Assembly (NCBI GenBank): GCA_963556495.2
Contig: OY747702.1
Location: 38,540,180 to 38,604,179 of the forward strand
Reading direction: 5' to 3'
Source of the DNA: Valencia hispanica
Lineage: Eukaryota; Chordata; Actinopteri; Cyprinodontiformes; Valenciidae
DNA: 64,000 bases
Shown here: in pieces, positions 12,201-23,850 of the stretch
How the letters are laid out: every line of letters begins with the position of its first letter
Position numbering within the stretch: position 1 is the stretch's first letter
Program-made: the position numbers and the translations under genes
Notes under the pieces: model-generated
The model's input: the letters and a program-made list of their open reading frames with translations, nothing else
Told to the model about the DNA's origin: nothing
Database searches by the model: none

Positions 12201-13645
12201 GTTAGTCTGGTTGAACTTCTGACAAGCATTTACTTGTTTTGCATAAACAAGCATGATTCAGGACGACAGCAGGCTGTCAGGATTTTTAACCAGGCAGCAG
12301 TTTTGGCAGAAAAGACTGTAAGCAGAGAGTTTCAGCCAGCAATGGCACAGCTGGATGCTGCCTGTTGAATTCAAGTGGCTTCCTGTTTCTTCTGCTGGCT
12401 GTGGGTGGCAGGCAACTTTTCTAATTAATGCAACCATCAACACACAGAGTGCAAATGTGAGAAATGGCTGCCCTAATGCATCCTCTAAAACATGGAGCCT
12501 GGTGCTTGTGAGAGAATAATTTATTTAAATGTTCAATGGTTCTCACATTTGCAATTACTATTCCTTTTAGTCTTCGTGTGACAAATACTTCATCACTCTT
12601 TGTGTGTATTCATTTAACATGCCTTCTTTAACTTTTCTAAGAGTTTGGAACCTACTGTGTTTTAACATTTGCTCAAACGTCCCTGCAGGGTTGAAGTTCC
12701 AAATTTATCAACAATCTCAGAGAAGTTAATCTATCTAAAAAATTTAGCTCTCTACTTCCTGGAATTAAATGCATCACAATATTGAAACCTTATAAGATCA
12801 GCCGCTCACAGGAAAGCCAAGGAGACTTAATCATTTCTAGTACATCCTCCATCTGTTTTAATTTTGTGATTTTATCTTGCATGTCAAGGTGAACAAAGAA
12901 ATTATACATTGTAAACCATTATGTATTAGTGTTTAATTACTAAACCAGAGAAAGATTTTTGAAATACTTTTCAACATTGTGCATTGCAATAACCATGAAA
13001 AGCAAAGACAACTAAGCATGTTCTGTTACAGTCAGAGCGGGCGGACAGCTGTGTCATGGTGTCTCTCTAATTAACAGCAACGAGAAGGACCTGTCTGCAG
13101 GAAACAAAAAAGGGCAGGGGTGGGAAATGGCACTATTTAACTCTGGAACTGAAGGAGGCCTATATGAGTTACTCTGTCTCATGTGTTTTCTTTTGAAAAC
13201 CTTATTGATTCCATTCGTTGTTAAACTTATGCAACACAGTATATGTACAATTTAACTATTACAGTTTATTTAACATATATTTAGTTTTGAACACAAAATC
13301 GTAACCGCTGTGGGTTTGGAATGAAAAATGACGCCAAAGTTGGAATGTCAGAAACACCCAATACACGCAAGGGCATGTCAATATAACACACTTCCAAGTC
13401 ACTCATTGCACCAAAAAACATGCTGTTAAGCCTTCTGGGAAATACGTTAATTATACTCCCTCTACAATATTTTGCAAATATTGTTGTTTAAAAAAATAGT
13501 TAAACATATTTACGACTATATTTGTTGTTTTCACTCAATTTGTTTTTTTTTAAAGCTGCAAACAACTTAACTTCACCATTTACTAAGAAGTGTGGAACCA
13601 CTGCTTTTTAAAGAAAGTATGATAAATAATAGTGCTGCACAGACC
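12201..13645. other. no gene; complex non-repetitive patch around 13020-13190
   Basis: AT-rich unique sequence. The part 13020-13190 (GAGCGGGCGGACAGC, TCTCTAATTAACAGC, CTGTCTGCAGG) is more balanced and could be regulatory. No reading frame or repeat family is recognised. Confidence 0.35.
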
Positions 13646-13730
13646 TAATTCAAATTCAGTTCAATTCAAAAATACTTTATTGATCCCAGAGGGAAATTAA
13701 GTGTTGGTATAGCTCATATAATTAATTCTA
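13646..13730 (-). mobile_element. very short Rex1-like LINE 3' tail
   Basis: AATACTTTATTGATCCCAG followed by AGGGAAATTAAGTGTTGG and TCATATAATTAATTC is almost letter-for-letter the 3' end of the LINE at 46850-50090, in the same orientation. Only about 85 bases remain, a severe 5' truncation typical of target-primed reverse transcription. Confidence 0.8.
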
Positions 13731-14506
13731 ATAATTAAATGTTGTGAAGCAGGTCAGCTGAGCCAAATAAAGAGGGAAGATGTAAATGTACATATTTAAA
13801 TTGAGGTGAACAGTAGTTTCTGAAATATTTACCCAGAATCTTCTGTACATTCATTTTTGTTATGCCCTTGTGTTCAAATATTTTGGCAAAATCTGTGTGT
13901 GTGTTTATTGCTGAAATTATTGTTAAAGGATTTCTTCTATTTTGAAGAAATGTGCTATTTACAGTAGTCTTCAAAAAGAACAAAATAAATCAATACCATT
14001 TATGTTATTAACCTTATGATTTCAAGGGCATAAATTAATTTCCATAAAAGCAGGTTTACAGAACAGATCCATCTTTTCTTGCTAATACTCATGAATTTAA
14101 GTCATGACTCTAATAATCATACAATCAACAAACTCTTGCTGCTTGTGAATAAGCAAACATTTTCAACCAGAGTATCTCTTTCGTTTAATTAGTTTTCATC
14201 AAGAAATGAAAAATTTGCCTTTTTACCTTTTAATAATTGCTATTGTAAATATACTTGTAAATAAAGCCAGTAATGTTTTTTTGATAAAACTCTTTTTGTT
14301 AACAAGAAAAGAAATAGAACAGATGCTACAATCAAAATAAAGCATGGTCTACATGATAAATTATACAAATACATGTCAACCAATTACCAGAAGAATAAAA
14401 AAATGGAGAGACGAAAAGTAACATTATAAAACTTCAATAGGAACAATGTTTGCTATGTTTTATGAAGATGGTTTATTAGGTGATAACAATAATGTGCCTG
14501 CTAGCA
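13731..14506. other. AT-rich sequence without a recognisable gene
   Basis: No repeat family or coding signal seen. Short open frames on both strands are AT-driven. Confidence 0.4.
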
Positions 14507-14514
14507 TGCATTGG

Positions 14515-15331
14515 CAGGGTGACCATATTTTAATTTCCAGAAGGAGGACACTTGGCTCAATCCTGAAACACTTTCAGGACTGGGCCAAGACTTTTGATTT
14601 TAATATTCTTAAAGCGTTCTCTATGCGTTTAGAAAGAGTAGTTAAACTTCAGATAGGGTTTCATTTGTACAAAAAGATTTTAAAATCTCAAACTATTACT
14701 CTTCCGAGTTAGAAAATTTAGCAGCAACTACAATAGTTAACTTTTGTAGTTATACTGGATAAAAATTAAACAAATTTAAAATAATATTCTTAGAAGACTA
14801 GTATCTTTTGAATGTAACAAAGTAAAAAGCAGCTGTCTTAAAAAGACAAAAAAGTGCATACTCTGTTTAGTTTTCATCTTCATCCTCAGTCAATTTATAG
14901 ATGAACTCTTATCTTGCACAGCCTTTTTATAGTTTGTGTACATGTGACCTATGTGATCTTTGTTACTTTAGTCACATACAAAAACACCTATGCAAGCTAT
15001 GTGACTGATGCACTCCGCCACCCATTTGTTGCAGCTACACTTGAGCTTTGAGCTCTTGTAAACAGCAACAAAGCGGCACAATGCAGCGCTGCACAGTCTG
15101 CTGTCTGTTCCGTCAATAAATGAATCAAAACACGCACTTGGCAGCAGTTCAAGGAGGACATTACATGAGAGAAAGGCTGTTACTATTTCATGCATCACAC
15201 CAGTCAGTTTAAGTATGGTCCTGATAAACAATGAAAACCCGGACATTTTTGTCAATCTATGAATTCCCACTGGATGCCCTGGACAATATGTGAAAACTGG
15301 ACATGTCTGGAGAAAAAAGTTGGCCACCCCA
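14515..15331. mobile_element. hAT-like non-autonomous transposon (MITE)
   Basis: The left end CAGGGTGACCATATTTT and right end (read in reverse) TGGGGTGGCCAACTTTTTT form imperfect inverted ends. They are flanked by TGCATTGG (14507-14514) and TGCACTGG (15332-15339), an 8-bp target duplication with one mismatch, which is the hAT signature. The 817-bp interior has no transposase. Its right half is repeated at 40383-40857 (shared ATTACTCTTCCGARTTAGAAA and CAATTTATAGATGA blocks), confirming a dispersed family. Confidence 0.75.
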
Positions 15332-15476
15332 TGCACTGGAAGCTAATGCTAACCACGGGCTAGCAGGCTAATGGGGTTAACACGTGTTTAGTTTCTGAGG
15401 TCATGCTTGCATTTATATAAATACTGTACAGGTATATACTTTTCTACACAGCTTTTAGAAATAATCTACTAATGTA

Positions 15477-15591
15477 GTGTCATCTTGGTCTCCGAAAGAC
15501 TTCTGAGCCAACTGATATTCGGACGCTTGTGCCGAGAGGGCCCCCGATCATTCTGGGTGACAAGCCAGCAGATTTGTTCAGATCAGTCTTT
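15477..15591 (+). pseudogene. candidate coding exon 1 of a multi-copy fish gene relic
   Basis: After an AG at 15476 the sequence reads open in one frame through HLGLRKTSEPTDIRTLVPRG and PPIILGDKPADLFRSVF, and ends at a good GTAAGC donor (15592). The splice phase is 0. The composition is protein-like and unlike the AT-rich surroundings. From memory it resembles uncharacterised multi-copy proteins in fish genomes that carry a RGPPI.LGD..A.LF phrase, but I cannot verify that. Function unknown. Confidence 0.42.
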
Positions 15592-15783
15592 GTAAGCTAC
15601 TCTTTACCTTACACTGTCTAAATGGAATGTGATAATATAGTCTAAAATTAACAGTAGGCTGCGTTTGCAGTCTGTGCTTAATCTCATTAACACAGTTTTC
15701 CTTATACAAAAACATTAAATAAGTCTGATGGATTAATGAATGAAATTAATGATTCTATTTGTGTCTTGATATTGTTTTTAAAG

Positions 15784-15957
15784 GACCCTGATGAAGAAGT
15801 ATCAAATCGCCACATTGAGATTGGAATCCTCCTGGTTGATTCAGAAAGTGCTGCATCATCATCTTCCGTGCATCTCAGTCCAGCCTCTTTGTGCTGTACT
15901 ACAAGACAGCAGAATGTTATCTTGCAACATTATGTGATAAAAATATGTTGTTTCTGA
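15784..15957 (+). pseudogene. candidate coding exon 2 of the same relic
   Basis: A T-rich tract and AAAG acceptor (15783) precede an open phase-0 reading, DPDEEVSNRHIEIGILLVD, which continues to a stop at 15957. It joins exon 1 in frame. The second half (from about 15850) looks degenerate, and nothing that I recognise of the family continues downstream, so the locus is probably a truncated copy. The 192-bp intron at 15592-15783 is a normal size for fish genes. Confidence 0.4.
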
Positions 15958-16690
15958 ACATTTTACTGTTTTATTTCTTCCATAAAATTTTGTTTAAGAT
16001 ATCTTTAAAAATAGTATTAATTATATTTGAAGAAAACTGATATTAACAAATTAATATGTTAAATGAAATGTGTAACTAAGTTAAGCTTAAGGTAGTTATT
16101 TCAAACAACTTGGGGATGCATAGAAAATTAGTTAAGTGAACTAATCATTTTTAGTAAATGTCCATGTCAATTCAACCTAATATGTTTAGTTTCTGCATGT
16201 GTAAAAACTAAAGTGGTTTAGCGGAACGGGTTTCTACACCAATCTTTAGTAGACTCAACTAGTTGGAGTTTACAGTGTATATTGATCCTGATGAAGATGA
16301 AGTGCATGTGCAAGTGGAATGTTGTGTGGTTTGCCAATGGGGGGTTACCATACATCCAGGGGATTTGACAACAAACTTAAATGTATTTTATTGGGACCAA
16401 CACAAAGTTGCGCATACTTGAGAATGTGTAGAAAACTATAAATGGTGTTCAAAATCTTTTAGAAATAAAATCTGAATAATGCGGTATTCATTTTTCTTTA
16501 GCCCGACTGAATCAGTACTTTGCATATACACCAATTCTTGCAATTCGGCTGCAAGATTTAGGTAATTTGCGAGTCTCTAGTCTGAAACATAATCTAAAAT
16601 ACCACTACTTTAAAACATAAATCCACTTTAAATCTAGCCTATTTCATTTTTGCTTTTGATGTCTTACATAGTTTTCCTACAGGAAGTTGA
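15958..16690. other. no gene; possible MITE remnant 16150-16290
   Basis: The stretch 16150-16290 with TTCAACCTAATATGTTTAG and AGTTGGAGTTTACAGTGTA resembles the end of a common fish MITE that pairs a CAACTAGTTGGAGTTTACAGTG end with an inverted copy, but the opposite end is not clear. The remainder is AT-rich and unassigned. Confidence 0.35.
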
Positions 16691-17060
16691 ACCTCTGCCC
16701 CAGGTCTTCTCAGGTTTTCTTTCAGGATTACTAGAAGACTCCATCCATCAACTCCGACCATAATCCAATCCCTGCAGAAGAAAACCATCTGGACAGCATA
16801 ATTCTGTGACCACCATATTTCATGATGCGGATGGTAAGTTAAGGAGATGTGAGGTGTTTGTGTTTTGCTACATATTGCCATTCATTCATCATTCCCTGGA
16901 TTTTTGGAGTGCATGACTATCATTTTTCCAGTTAATATATTGTCCTACCTGAGCTAAGTATTTTTGAAGCTCCTCCACAGTTATCATGGCCCTTTGCCAA
17001 AATCTCTGATTAAAGATCTGCTTGAAATAACCTGTTGGCTGATTTGGTAGTAGCTTTGTG
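16691..17060 (-). mobile_element. decayed Tc1 transposase relic
   Basis: Plus-strand phrases such as TGCAGAAGAAAACCATC and CAGCATAATTCTGTGACC, followed by ACCATATTTCATGATGCGG, are the reverse of the Tc1 transposase block that encodes VKHGGGSIMLWGC. No inverted ends were identified and no frame survives. Confidence 0.5.
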
Positions 17061-17275
17061 GTAGTTTAGCATCATTAAACTAATTTCAGTGAGATTAATT
17101 TACATTGTGCCAACTCAGGCAAATATTATATGCATGTGCTTTATAATTAAGGAAACTGTTCAATTCAATTATAGTTTTCATGAAATGCTGTCAAGTTCAG
17201 TTTATAATTCAGCTTGGTGAAAAAGTTACTTAAGAGAATCGAGGTGATTGCATCGAATCGCTGACTTGCAGCAAT
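17061..17275. other. short unassigned stretch
   Basis: AT-rich; nothing recognised. Confidence 0.4.
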
Positions 17276-17646
17276 CACTAGTGTGGCGTATTTGGCAGCC
17301 AGAGATTGTGCAAGTTGTCCCACTTAAAAAGATTAGAGGTCTGTAATTTTCATCATAGGTACACTTCAACTGTGAGAGAAAGAACAAAACAAAAACAGGA
17401 AATCACATTGTATTATTCTTAAAGAATTTATTTGTATAATAGTGCAGAAAATAAGTATTTGGCCAATAACAAAAGTTCACCTCAATCCTTTGGTTGGCAA
17501 TGACAGAGGTCAAACGTTTCTTGTATGTCTTTACCAGATTTGCACACTGTAGCTGGTATTTTGGCCCATTCTTCCATGCAGATCTTCTACCAAAGCTGTT
17601 ATAATTGCTGTCCGTGTTGCTGGGCGACACAGACCTTAAATTCTCT

Positions 17647-17648
<2 letters not shown>
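17276..17648 (-). mobile_element. Tc1 transposon 3' part, truncated by a (TA)n tract
   Basis: The left end carries the Tc1 terminal sequence TATTTGGCAGCCAGAGATTG followed by GTTGTCCCACTTAAAAAGAT, the same terminal type as at 23908. From about 17480 the minus strand encodes the C-terminal part of the transposase (LVKTYKKRLTSVIANQRIE-like). Sequence stops at CCTTAAATTCTCTCCAT, just before where the PDLNPIE motif would be encoded, where an AT tract begins. The 5' two thirds are absent. Confidence 0.7.

Positions 17649-17702
<54 letters not shown>
17649..17702. repeat. (TA)n microsatellite
   Basis: About 27 uninterrupted AT units lying exactly at the broken edge of the Tc1 fragment, suggesting expansion at, or insertion into, a TA-rich junction. 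Confidence 0.98.
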
Positions 17703-17705
<3 letters not shown>

Positions 17706-17799
17706 AATGAGTTAAAGGAAATAAAGAGTGTGCTGTGCGACATAGTGATAGCCATTGGTAACTTAAATGATACACTAAAAAATTTTAATAAATGAACCT

Positions 17800-19490
17800 T
17801 GTCGTTGTTATCTCAAACGCCGCATTACATCCTGGCGGATCCTTGCTCCCTGGGTGAAGGCTTCATGTCGAGGAGGAGGCGGCTCATTCTCAGTGCCATG
17901 TTATGAAGAATTCCACATGCCCTCACGATCTTGCAGACCTTTGTAGGGTGGAATAATAGTCTGGCACCCGAGGCATCCAATGACCGCCACCTACATTTTA
18001 ATAGGCCTATGGCACGCTCCACGACTGAGCGTGCACGCTTGTGACAGGAGTTGTAGCGCATTTCCTCTGCTGTCTGTGGGTCTGGGAACGGGGTTAGAAG
18101 CCAGCTCCTGAGAGGGTAGCCACTATCACCTGCAAGTGATAACACGTTTAATTCAGGCGTCAACAACCAGCATTTCTAATGACTGTGAGGACTTACCGAG
18201 CAGCCAGCCATCACGCACAGCGCCTGCCTGCAGTCTGTTCCCTACACTGCTGTGTGTCAAGATAAAGGAGTCGTGTGTTGACCCAGGCCATCGTGCCACC
18301 ATATTAGTGATCATCATGTGTGAATCACATATGATTTGCACATTAATACTGTGTACATGTTTCCGATTGACGAAAAAAAAATCATCCTCGGACGGGGCCC
18401 CTATAGCAATATGGGTGCAGTCAATTGTGCCGATTATGTTTGGGAAACTGGACATTGCTGCAAATTGCATCTTAATTTCGGCCTGCTCCCCCACAGTATA
18501 TGGAAACGTGATGTATCGCCTGCTCATTTTAATGATCCCATCCAAGACTGCAGGCAATTTTTGCGCTCAGGGACAGCTGTGATATCCCAGACCTAGTAAA
18601 TAAATATAACATATTTGAAGGCATTATTTCCAAAAAGGGACTTTGGGCAGAATAGTAAGAATCATGTCACTCAGACACATACCTGTCGGCTAATTCCCGC
18701 TGGTAACAACCAGTTGCAAGAAACCCCAGAGTGGTGAGCACCTGCAGCTGGACCGGAATGGCACGGTTCCGCCTGGACGGTCTCTCCAAAACCGGGCCCA
18801 ATTAAGCACTGAGATCCAAGAGCACAGCTCTAGGGAATCTGAATCTGCTTATTAGCCAGTCATCATCATGGGCAAGGAGGTCCGCATCTCCTAATCCTTC
18901 CATTTGCAAAATCATCTAGCAACGCCAGTGCATCCATCTCAAATATTACGCTTGAAAGTAGTTGGGGTATTTCTATTGGCAGCAATAAGACTGATTGCTT
19001 CCTTCCTTGGCACAATGAACGTGCTAATCAATGATATATGGTACAGATGATTCAATTTATTAATTGGCAAACAGTCCCGGCCCTTTTATCTGAGTTTAAG
19101 GTTTTGAGATAAATTTTATGTATTTATTTTAATATTGAAAAATGTTTTTAGAAGAGCTATAGCTCACTGCAAAGCTACAATATAGATATCATTGCTGGTT
19201 TGGATGTTTATAATAACATGAATCCATAATTAATGTTTGGTGTGAGGTGAAATGATATGTGTGAGAGGAGTAATATGCAGTCTGGCTGCAGTTCACCACC
19301 TCACCAACTGCGTCGTCAATTTCCCCCGTCTCCAAAATGTCCGTACGCACGGGTCAGAGTTGGCGTACAGGTGCGCACATTTTCTCGTCAAGTCTGTTTT
19401 TTATAAATCACAACTTTTGCTTTGAAAGTGGCGTACGCCAGTTTCAGGCCCCGTTTTGTGCGTACGCAACATTATAAATGAGACCTCTGG
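17800..19490 (-). mobile_element. PIF/Harbinger transposon
   Basis: This region encodes a decayed PIF/Harbinger transposase on the minus strand (described separately). Its right side (19310-19490) carries the CpG-bearing subterminal sequence GTGCGTACGCAACATTATAA followed by ATGAGACC, typical of fish Harbinger ends, with related CGTACGC motifs at about 19340, 19370 and 19434. A matching left end was not found; the left edge is unclear and may be lost near the (TA)n tract. Confidence 0.7.
17825..18937 (-). pseudogene. Harbinger transposase (HARBI1-like), three exons, inactivated
   Basis: Exon 1 (18937-18683) begins MDALALLDDFANG and, after a frame change near 18880, reads LLAHDDDWLISRFRFPRAVL; a TAA at 18804-18802 breaks it. 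Exon 2 (18592-18197) reads SGISQ..., shifts frame at an A-run near 18570, then carries the catalytic blocks GTIDCTHI and ARWPGSTHDSF. Exon 3 (18129-17825) carries GDSGYPLRSWLLTP and ERAIGLLKCRWR. The introns are 90 bp (GTATGT...CTAG, 18682-18593) and 67 bp (GTAAGT...GCAG, 18196-18130); both joins restore the family's phrases (ADR-SGISQ and WLLG-DSGYP). About 315 residues, the usual size for PIF/Harbinger DDE nucleases. One stop and two frameshifts make it non-functional, though the catalytic residues remain. Confidence 0.88.
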
Positions 19491-22020
19491 ACTGCAGATC
19501 AGGCCAACAAATATCACATTTAGCACAAAAAATTTAATTACACCAAATAATAAACATAAATCAAGCCTTTTTACAACCTCACCGCGCCCACATGACTGGA
19601 AGTGAACAGAAAGTGGTGGCTGTTCACATTACCCTGGCTGCTACGGTTACACAAAAAAATAGCCTCCATTCACATGACCTAAATCACTACAGCCAAAACA
19701 AGACACTTTCCAATCATTACAAAAGCAAAATAAAAGTGCAATTTAGGTTTGTTTACCGTTTCCGTTGTTTATCATCTGAGGTAGAGGCTTAAACTACTCG
19801 TTACTGCATCTACAAGAACTTCTCCCCTATGGCTACTGAGCTGCACAGTGTCCTCCTCCGAACCGGCCAGGTTTTTAGCTTTCCTTGAAAGTCTTTACTT
19901 CAAATAACTGTTGTCTCACTGAAGTCAACGGCTGCTGTGCTTCAGCTCCAGCCTCTCGCTTTTCTGCCCTACATGGGAGGAGTTTACTAAGAAGACGTCT
20001 TGAATTAAGTTTATTGATAAGAGCTCACAGCATCTCTTTTTTTAAATAAAATTGTAAATATGAATTTTTTAAGCAATAATTATGTATGTATTTGTGTATG
20101 TGTATGTGTAGATCTCAGCAGTATTATTTAGCAAATATTTAATCAAATTAGTATTTATTTATTGATTTACATCCTAATTCCTAATTTTATCTAATGTCAA
20201 ATACATGTTTTTTATTTATTTTTAATTATTCGTAACAGGAGTTTCACACTCTTTTACTCACTTATACTCTACAGTGGGAAGTGAGTTAACCTTGCGGAGC
20301 GAGACATTCAGGGAACGTGGAGGAGGGCTGGAGGAAGACCTGTGACACATTAAATCAAATTACATATACTTCTAGACTGCGTAGCAACCCAGCCTACAAT
20401 CAGCTTTGCCTAAAATGTTCAATTTAAGATTGGAACAAGTCACATGAAATGCAGATGCAGATTAAAAGAGAAGAAAGTCTGGAAATACATACATTTATCT
20501 TTAGTCATTCAGATTTAGAAAACACTGAAATTAAGCATTTGTCCAAGACTTTGCCAGACTGGATGGGGACCCTGGCAGATTTCTTTCAATAACCATTGAA
20601 TAGCCTGACATTATTAGCTAATTTTAATCTTAATGCCTGACTTAATAAAAATCACCCCAAAAGCAAAAAACTGGATAACATTGCAACATCTGCTTCAAAA
20701 ACCTCTAAGTGTGAGTTGCAATATTTGAATCTGCAGCTACATCTGCCTTTGATCATTGGGACACTTTTTGTTTCATTTAGCTGTTTACAGTCCTCGGTTA
20801 AAATCCAACAGATTTCTCCAACATAAGGCCAATATCTTTAAATTTTTCACATGAAGTCTGTGTGGTTTAGGGGGCATTGTAGTAGAAAGTTTTGTTCAAA
20901 CCGCCTCATGCTTAACTATAAAAACATTCCTCATTGGAAGTTTGAACACCATTAGAGATCATCCTCTTCCAGAGACGATTGCATTCCCTCCAGCAGCAGC
21001 ATCATCTGGTGGGACTTTTTTTGCTCCAACAACGAAACTCCCCTCCAAGCGTTTATCGATTTCTATTGAGCACATTCCCGCCAAACAGTTCGCTCCTTTT
21101 AGAGCTCGTGTCTGACAGCTGAGGCTGGCTCGTAGCCCGTGGCGATCGTCTGTGGAATGGACGGACACACAGAGCAGACAAAGACTCGCCTCAAAGCAGC
21201 GGCAGATGTCCAAGTGATCGCTGCAGATGCTGCCTTTCATTAGACAGCTGACAGCGCCGCTAACTGTGGCTTTCACTGATTGGAGGAAAAATATCTGAGA
21301 GGAATAAGAGAGAAAGAGGACTGCTTTTCTTGGAATTCTAGTTAGAACAATTTGGACTGTTGTACATGAGAATATTTTGGTACCAATCGGTTGGAGAAGA
21401 ACCATGAGGAGGCCTGTGTGTGGCCATCAGAGACCCTGAGACTGAACTGATGAATCGATTTGAACTTACCTAAAGAGACATTTGTGGTGCTCCAGTTTTA
21501 CATTTCTAGCATTCCGATTATCTAATTAAAATGAACCTTCCCCCTTTGGGTCAAAACTCTGCTAGTCTGAACAGAAGGTTTCTGTGAGTATTATTGAAAT
21601 TTATGGCCGCTGTATGACTTAGAATACAAATTTGTGGCCTGGAGTGCATGAAGTGTGAAATAATAGGCCCTGATGTCTCATTTTTTAATAACAGTTTGAG
21701 TTTCCTTTTTGTTGTTGGTACACACTGAAAGACATTCCAGGATTTTCAAAAACCTTGGACTAACTGGACTTGCTCTTTGCTTCTGGGTTCCTTTTCAAAT
21801 TTTAAGAAAAATGAGCCAATGCAGTAATCTGTCAGATAGCTCCCTTATAGTACCTCTTGTTGCACATGGCGCAATAATGTAATGCACCAATTAAAAGGTA
21901 GAGTTCAGTTCATAAGGAACTTTACGTCACAGAAACTGTAGAAGCTGAAATAAATTAGCAATACGATTGAAAAACAGAGACCCACATGGTTCACAGCAAA
22001 TTGTAAAACTACTCAAATTG
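19491..22020. other. no gene; complex patch 20940-21420
   Basis: No repeat family or coding exon is recognised with confidence. The segment 20940-21420 is clearly less AT-rich than its neighbours and non-repetitive (for example CAGCAGCAGCATCATCTGG, GACAGCTGAGGCTGGC and CGTGGCGATCGTCTGTGG), with a 148-codon minus-strand open frame (21405-20959) that resembles no protein I know. It could be conserved regulatory DNA or an unrecognised exon. Confidence 0.35.
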
Positions 22021-23340
22021 TCACATTCCTTAATAGTTAGGGGTTTTGTTTTTTGCTTGATCACTTTTCTTGTGGGTTATTTATGTTCCATAGATCTTGC
22101 CATATTCTGTTTATTTCTCTGTGTTTTATATTGTTTCTAAGGTGTTGCCAGTAGTTCATTCCATTATGTTTCCCTTTTCAATTTATTCTTGTGTATTGTT
22201 TATTGTAAATTTGTATTTATTCCTCTTAGGGTGCATTCACACCTGATAGTCCGGTAGACTAGTTTGATTGGGGACCAAAATTGCAACATTGTTGCTGTTT
22301 TTAGCTGATGTGGTTCGCATTCACACTGCTCTTTTTGTTAAACGAACCAAAGCTTTTGAGCAACATCTTTACCTCGCCGTCTGTGGTGGTGCTGCTGCAC
22401 TTCTTGGTGTGGCGGGGGACACTTCCCGTACAGTGAAATGTAAACAAACATGGAGTGGCAGCAGATTGTAGCGTTTTTAGGATTGCTCTGTTGTGTTTGG
22501 CAAAAGTCCAAGCTAAAACACTACAGCAATCGGCACAGGATGAGCATAGAAGAGGCAGAGGACTATTTAGAATGCTGTTTTTTACAGGAGGCGGCTGAGA
22601 CGGCTTCTTATGAGGCGGCGTGCAATGAATAGGAGCACGTACAACTTCTCAGCACTGATGTCCTCCTTATACAGACGTTGACCAAGGTATGTACAGGATC
22701 CAGCATCTATCTATCCAGCATCGCAGTTGTTTAGATTTTATTTACCCAGAAGGCCCTGCACAAAAGTCTGCTTCCTGCTTTTGGCGCGGTTTTGGTCCGG
22801 TTGCCATTCACATATGCAATCAAACCACAGCAGAGTTTGTTTCAATCAAACTGAGACCTATGTTTTTAGACGGACTAGAGTTCACTTGTTTGGTCCGAAT
22901 CAGAGTTCGATTGTGCATTTACATCTCCCCAAGCCAACCAAACTTTCTGGGCAAATGAACTAGAGTTTGATTCAAGCGGACTAAACAGGGCTGGTGTGAA
23001 TGCACCCTTAGATAACGGTCTTGCTTTTTTCCTTTTAATTTCTAGATTCTTTGGGTTCCAGTACAGTTCCTTCTGTGTTGACCACATTTCCCCTGATTAG
23101 TTTATATGTTGTTTTTTTGCTGCTTTCCAACCGAGACTCAGTATTTAAGCTATTAAGTTTACATTGTTCTTCTCTGGATTCTTCCGTTCCATTTCCATGC
23201 CAGGTTCCTGTTCTGTTTCGTTGCCTATTCTTTATTTCATTCTCCATGTCATGTTGTTCACGCAAGACTTGTACGTTTTTCTTTTTTTATTAAACTTTCA
23301 AAATGCCTGTTTCTAGTTCAACACCTTATTACACAAAATA
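22021..23340 (+). repeat. older dispersed repeat split by a MITE
   Basis: The flanks of the MITE at 22229-23007 share one style: T-rich sequence with TCTAGATTCTTTGGGTTCC, a GTATTTAAG TATA-like phrase near 23140, and GTACGTTTTT...ATTAAACTTTC near 23271-23300. That is the layout of a common teleost dispersed repeat which ends in a Pol II-like promoter and poly(A) region. Similar T-rich, TATA-like blocks occur at 36370-36660 and 53930-54390. The family is not named; it could be LTR-derived. Confidence 0.4.
22229..23007. mobile_element. MITE with 15-bp perfect inverted ends and TTA target duplication
   Basis: The ends are GGGTGCATTCACACC and its exact reverse complement. TTA lies immediately outside both (22226-22228 and 23008-23010). 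A 3-bp TTA duplication fits PIF/Harbinger insertion preference (TWA). The 779-bp interior carries repeated GTTCGATT/GGACTA-type subterminal motifs and short open frames (22268-22471, 22450-22632) that do not resemble transposase, so it is non-autonomous. Perfect ends suggest it is fairly young. Confidence 0.85.
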
Positions 23341-23835
23341 AAATCTGACAATCAGTTTTCTTGGACAAAGATCTCCATTTTGTATATGTTTTTACATATT
23401 GTTTCTGTTTATATACAATAACTGTTGAGGCGTTGAAAAGGAAATGCACTTGCGAACCTGTAACCAAGAAGTCAGAGTTTGTTTGTTTTTATAGGAAAGA
23501 GACATAAAATGTTTTTTTTATTATATTTCTGTTACACATCAGGCCTAAAGCCTCATGATTCTATGGCCATTTGTTTTCCACTAAAAAACAGAAGTGTGTC
23601 ATACATGTTTAATGACATACATTTGCTTAATGATCTCCAGTGACCTCAATTGCGAGCAGAACTATGGAGCCAACCAGGGGTCAGAAGGTGTAAAAATGTC
23701 TATTATTTTTAACTGCCTGTTTTCTTCTTTGTCTTTTGTTTTAGAATCCAATGAAAGAACCTGTCCAACTTTCCATTCTCTGTTTTGAAACCTCTACAGT
23801 ATGCATGGGTTAACTATACCAAAGGAACAGTGTGT
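23341..23835. other. AT-rich unassigned stretch
   Basis: No gene or repeat family recognised. Confidence 0.4.
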
Positions 23836-23850
23836 AAAAAAAAAAAAAAG

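Noticed and set aside
18136..18596. Plus-strand frames of 86-148 codons
   Set aside because: Antisense shadows of the Harbinger transposase exons.
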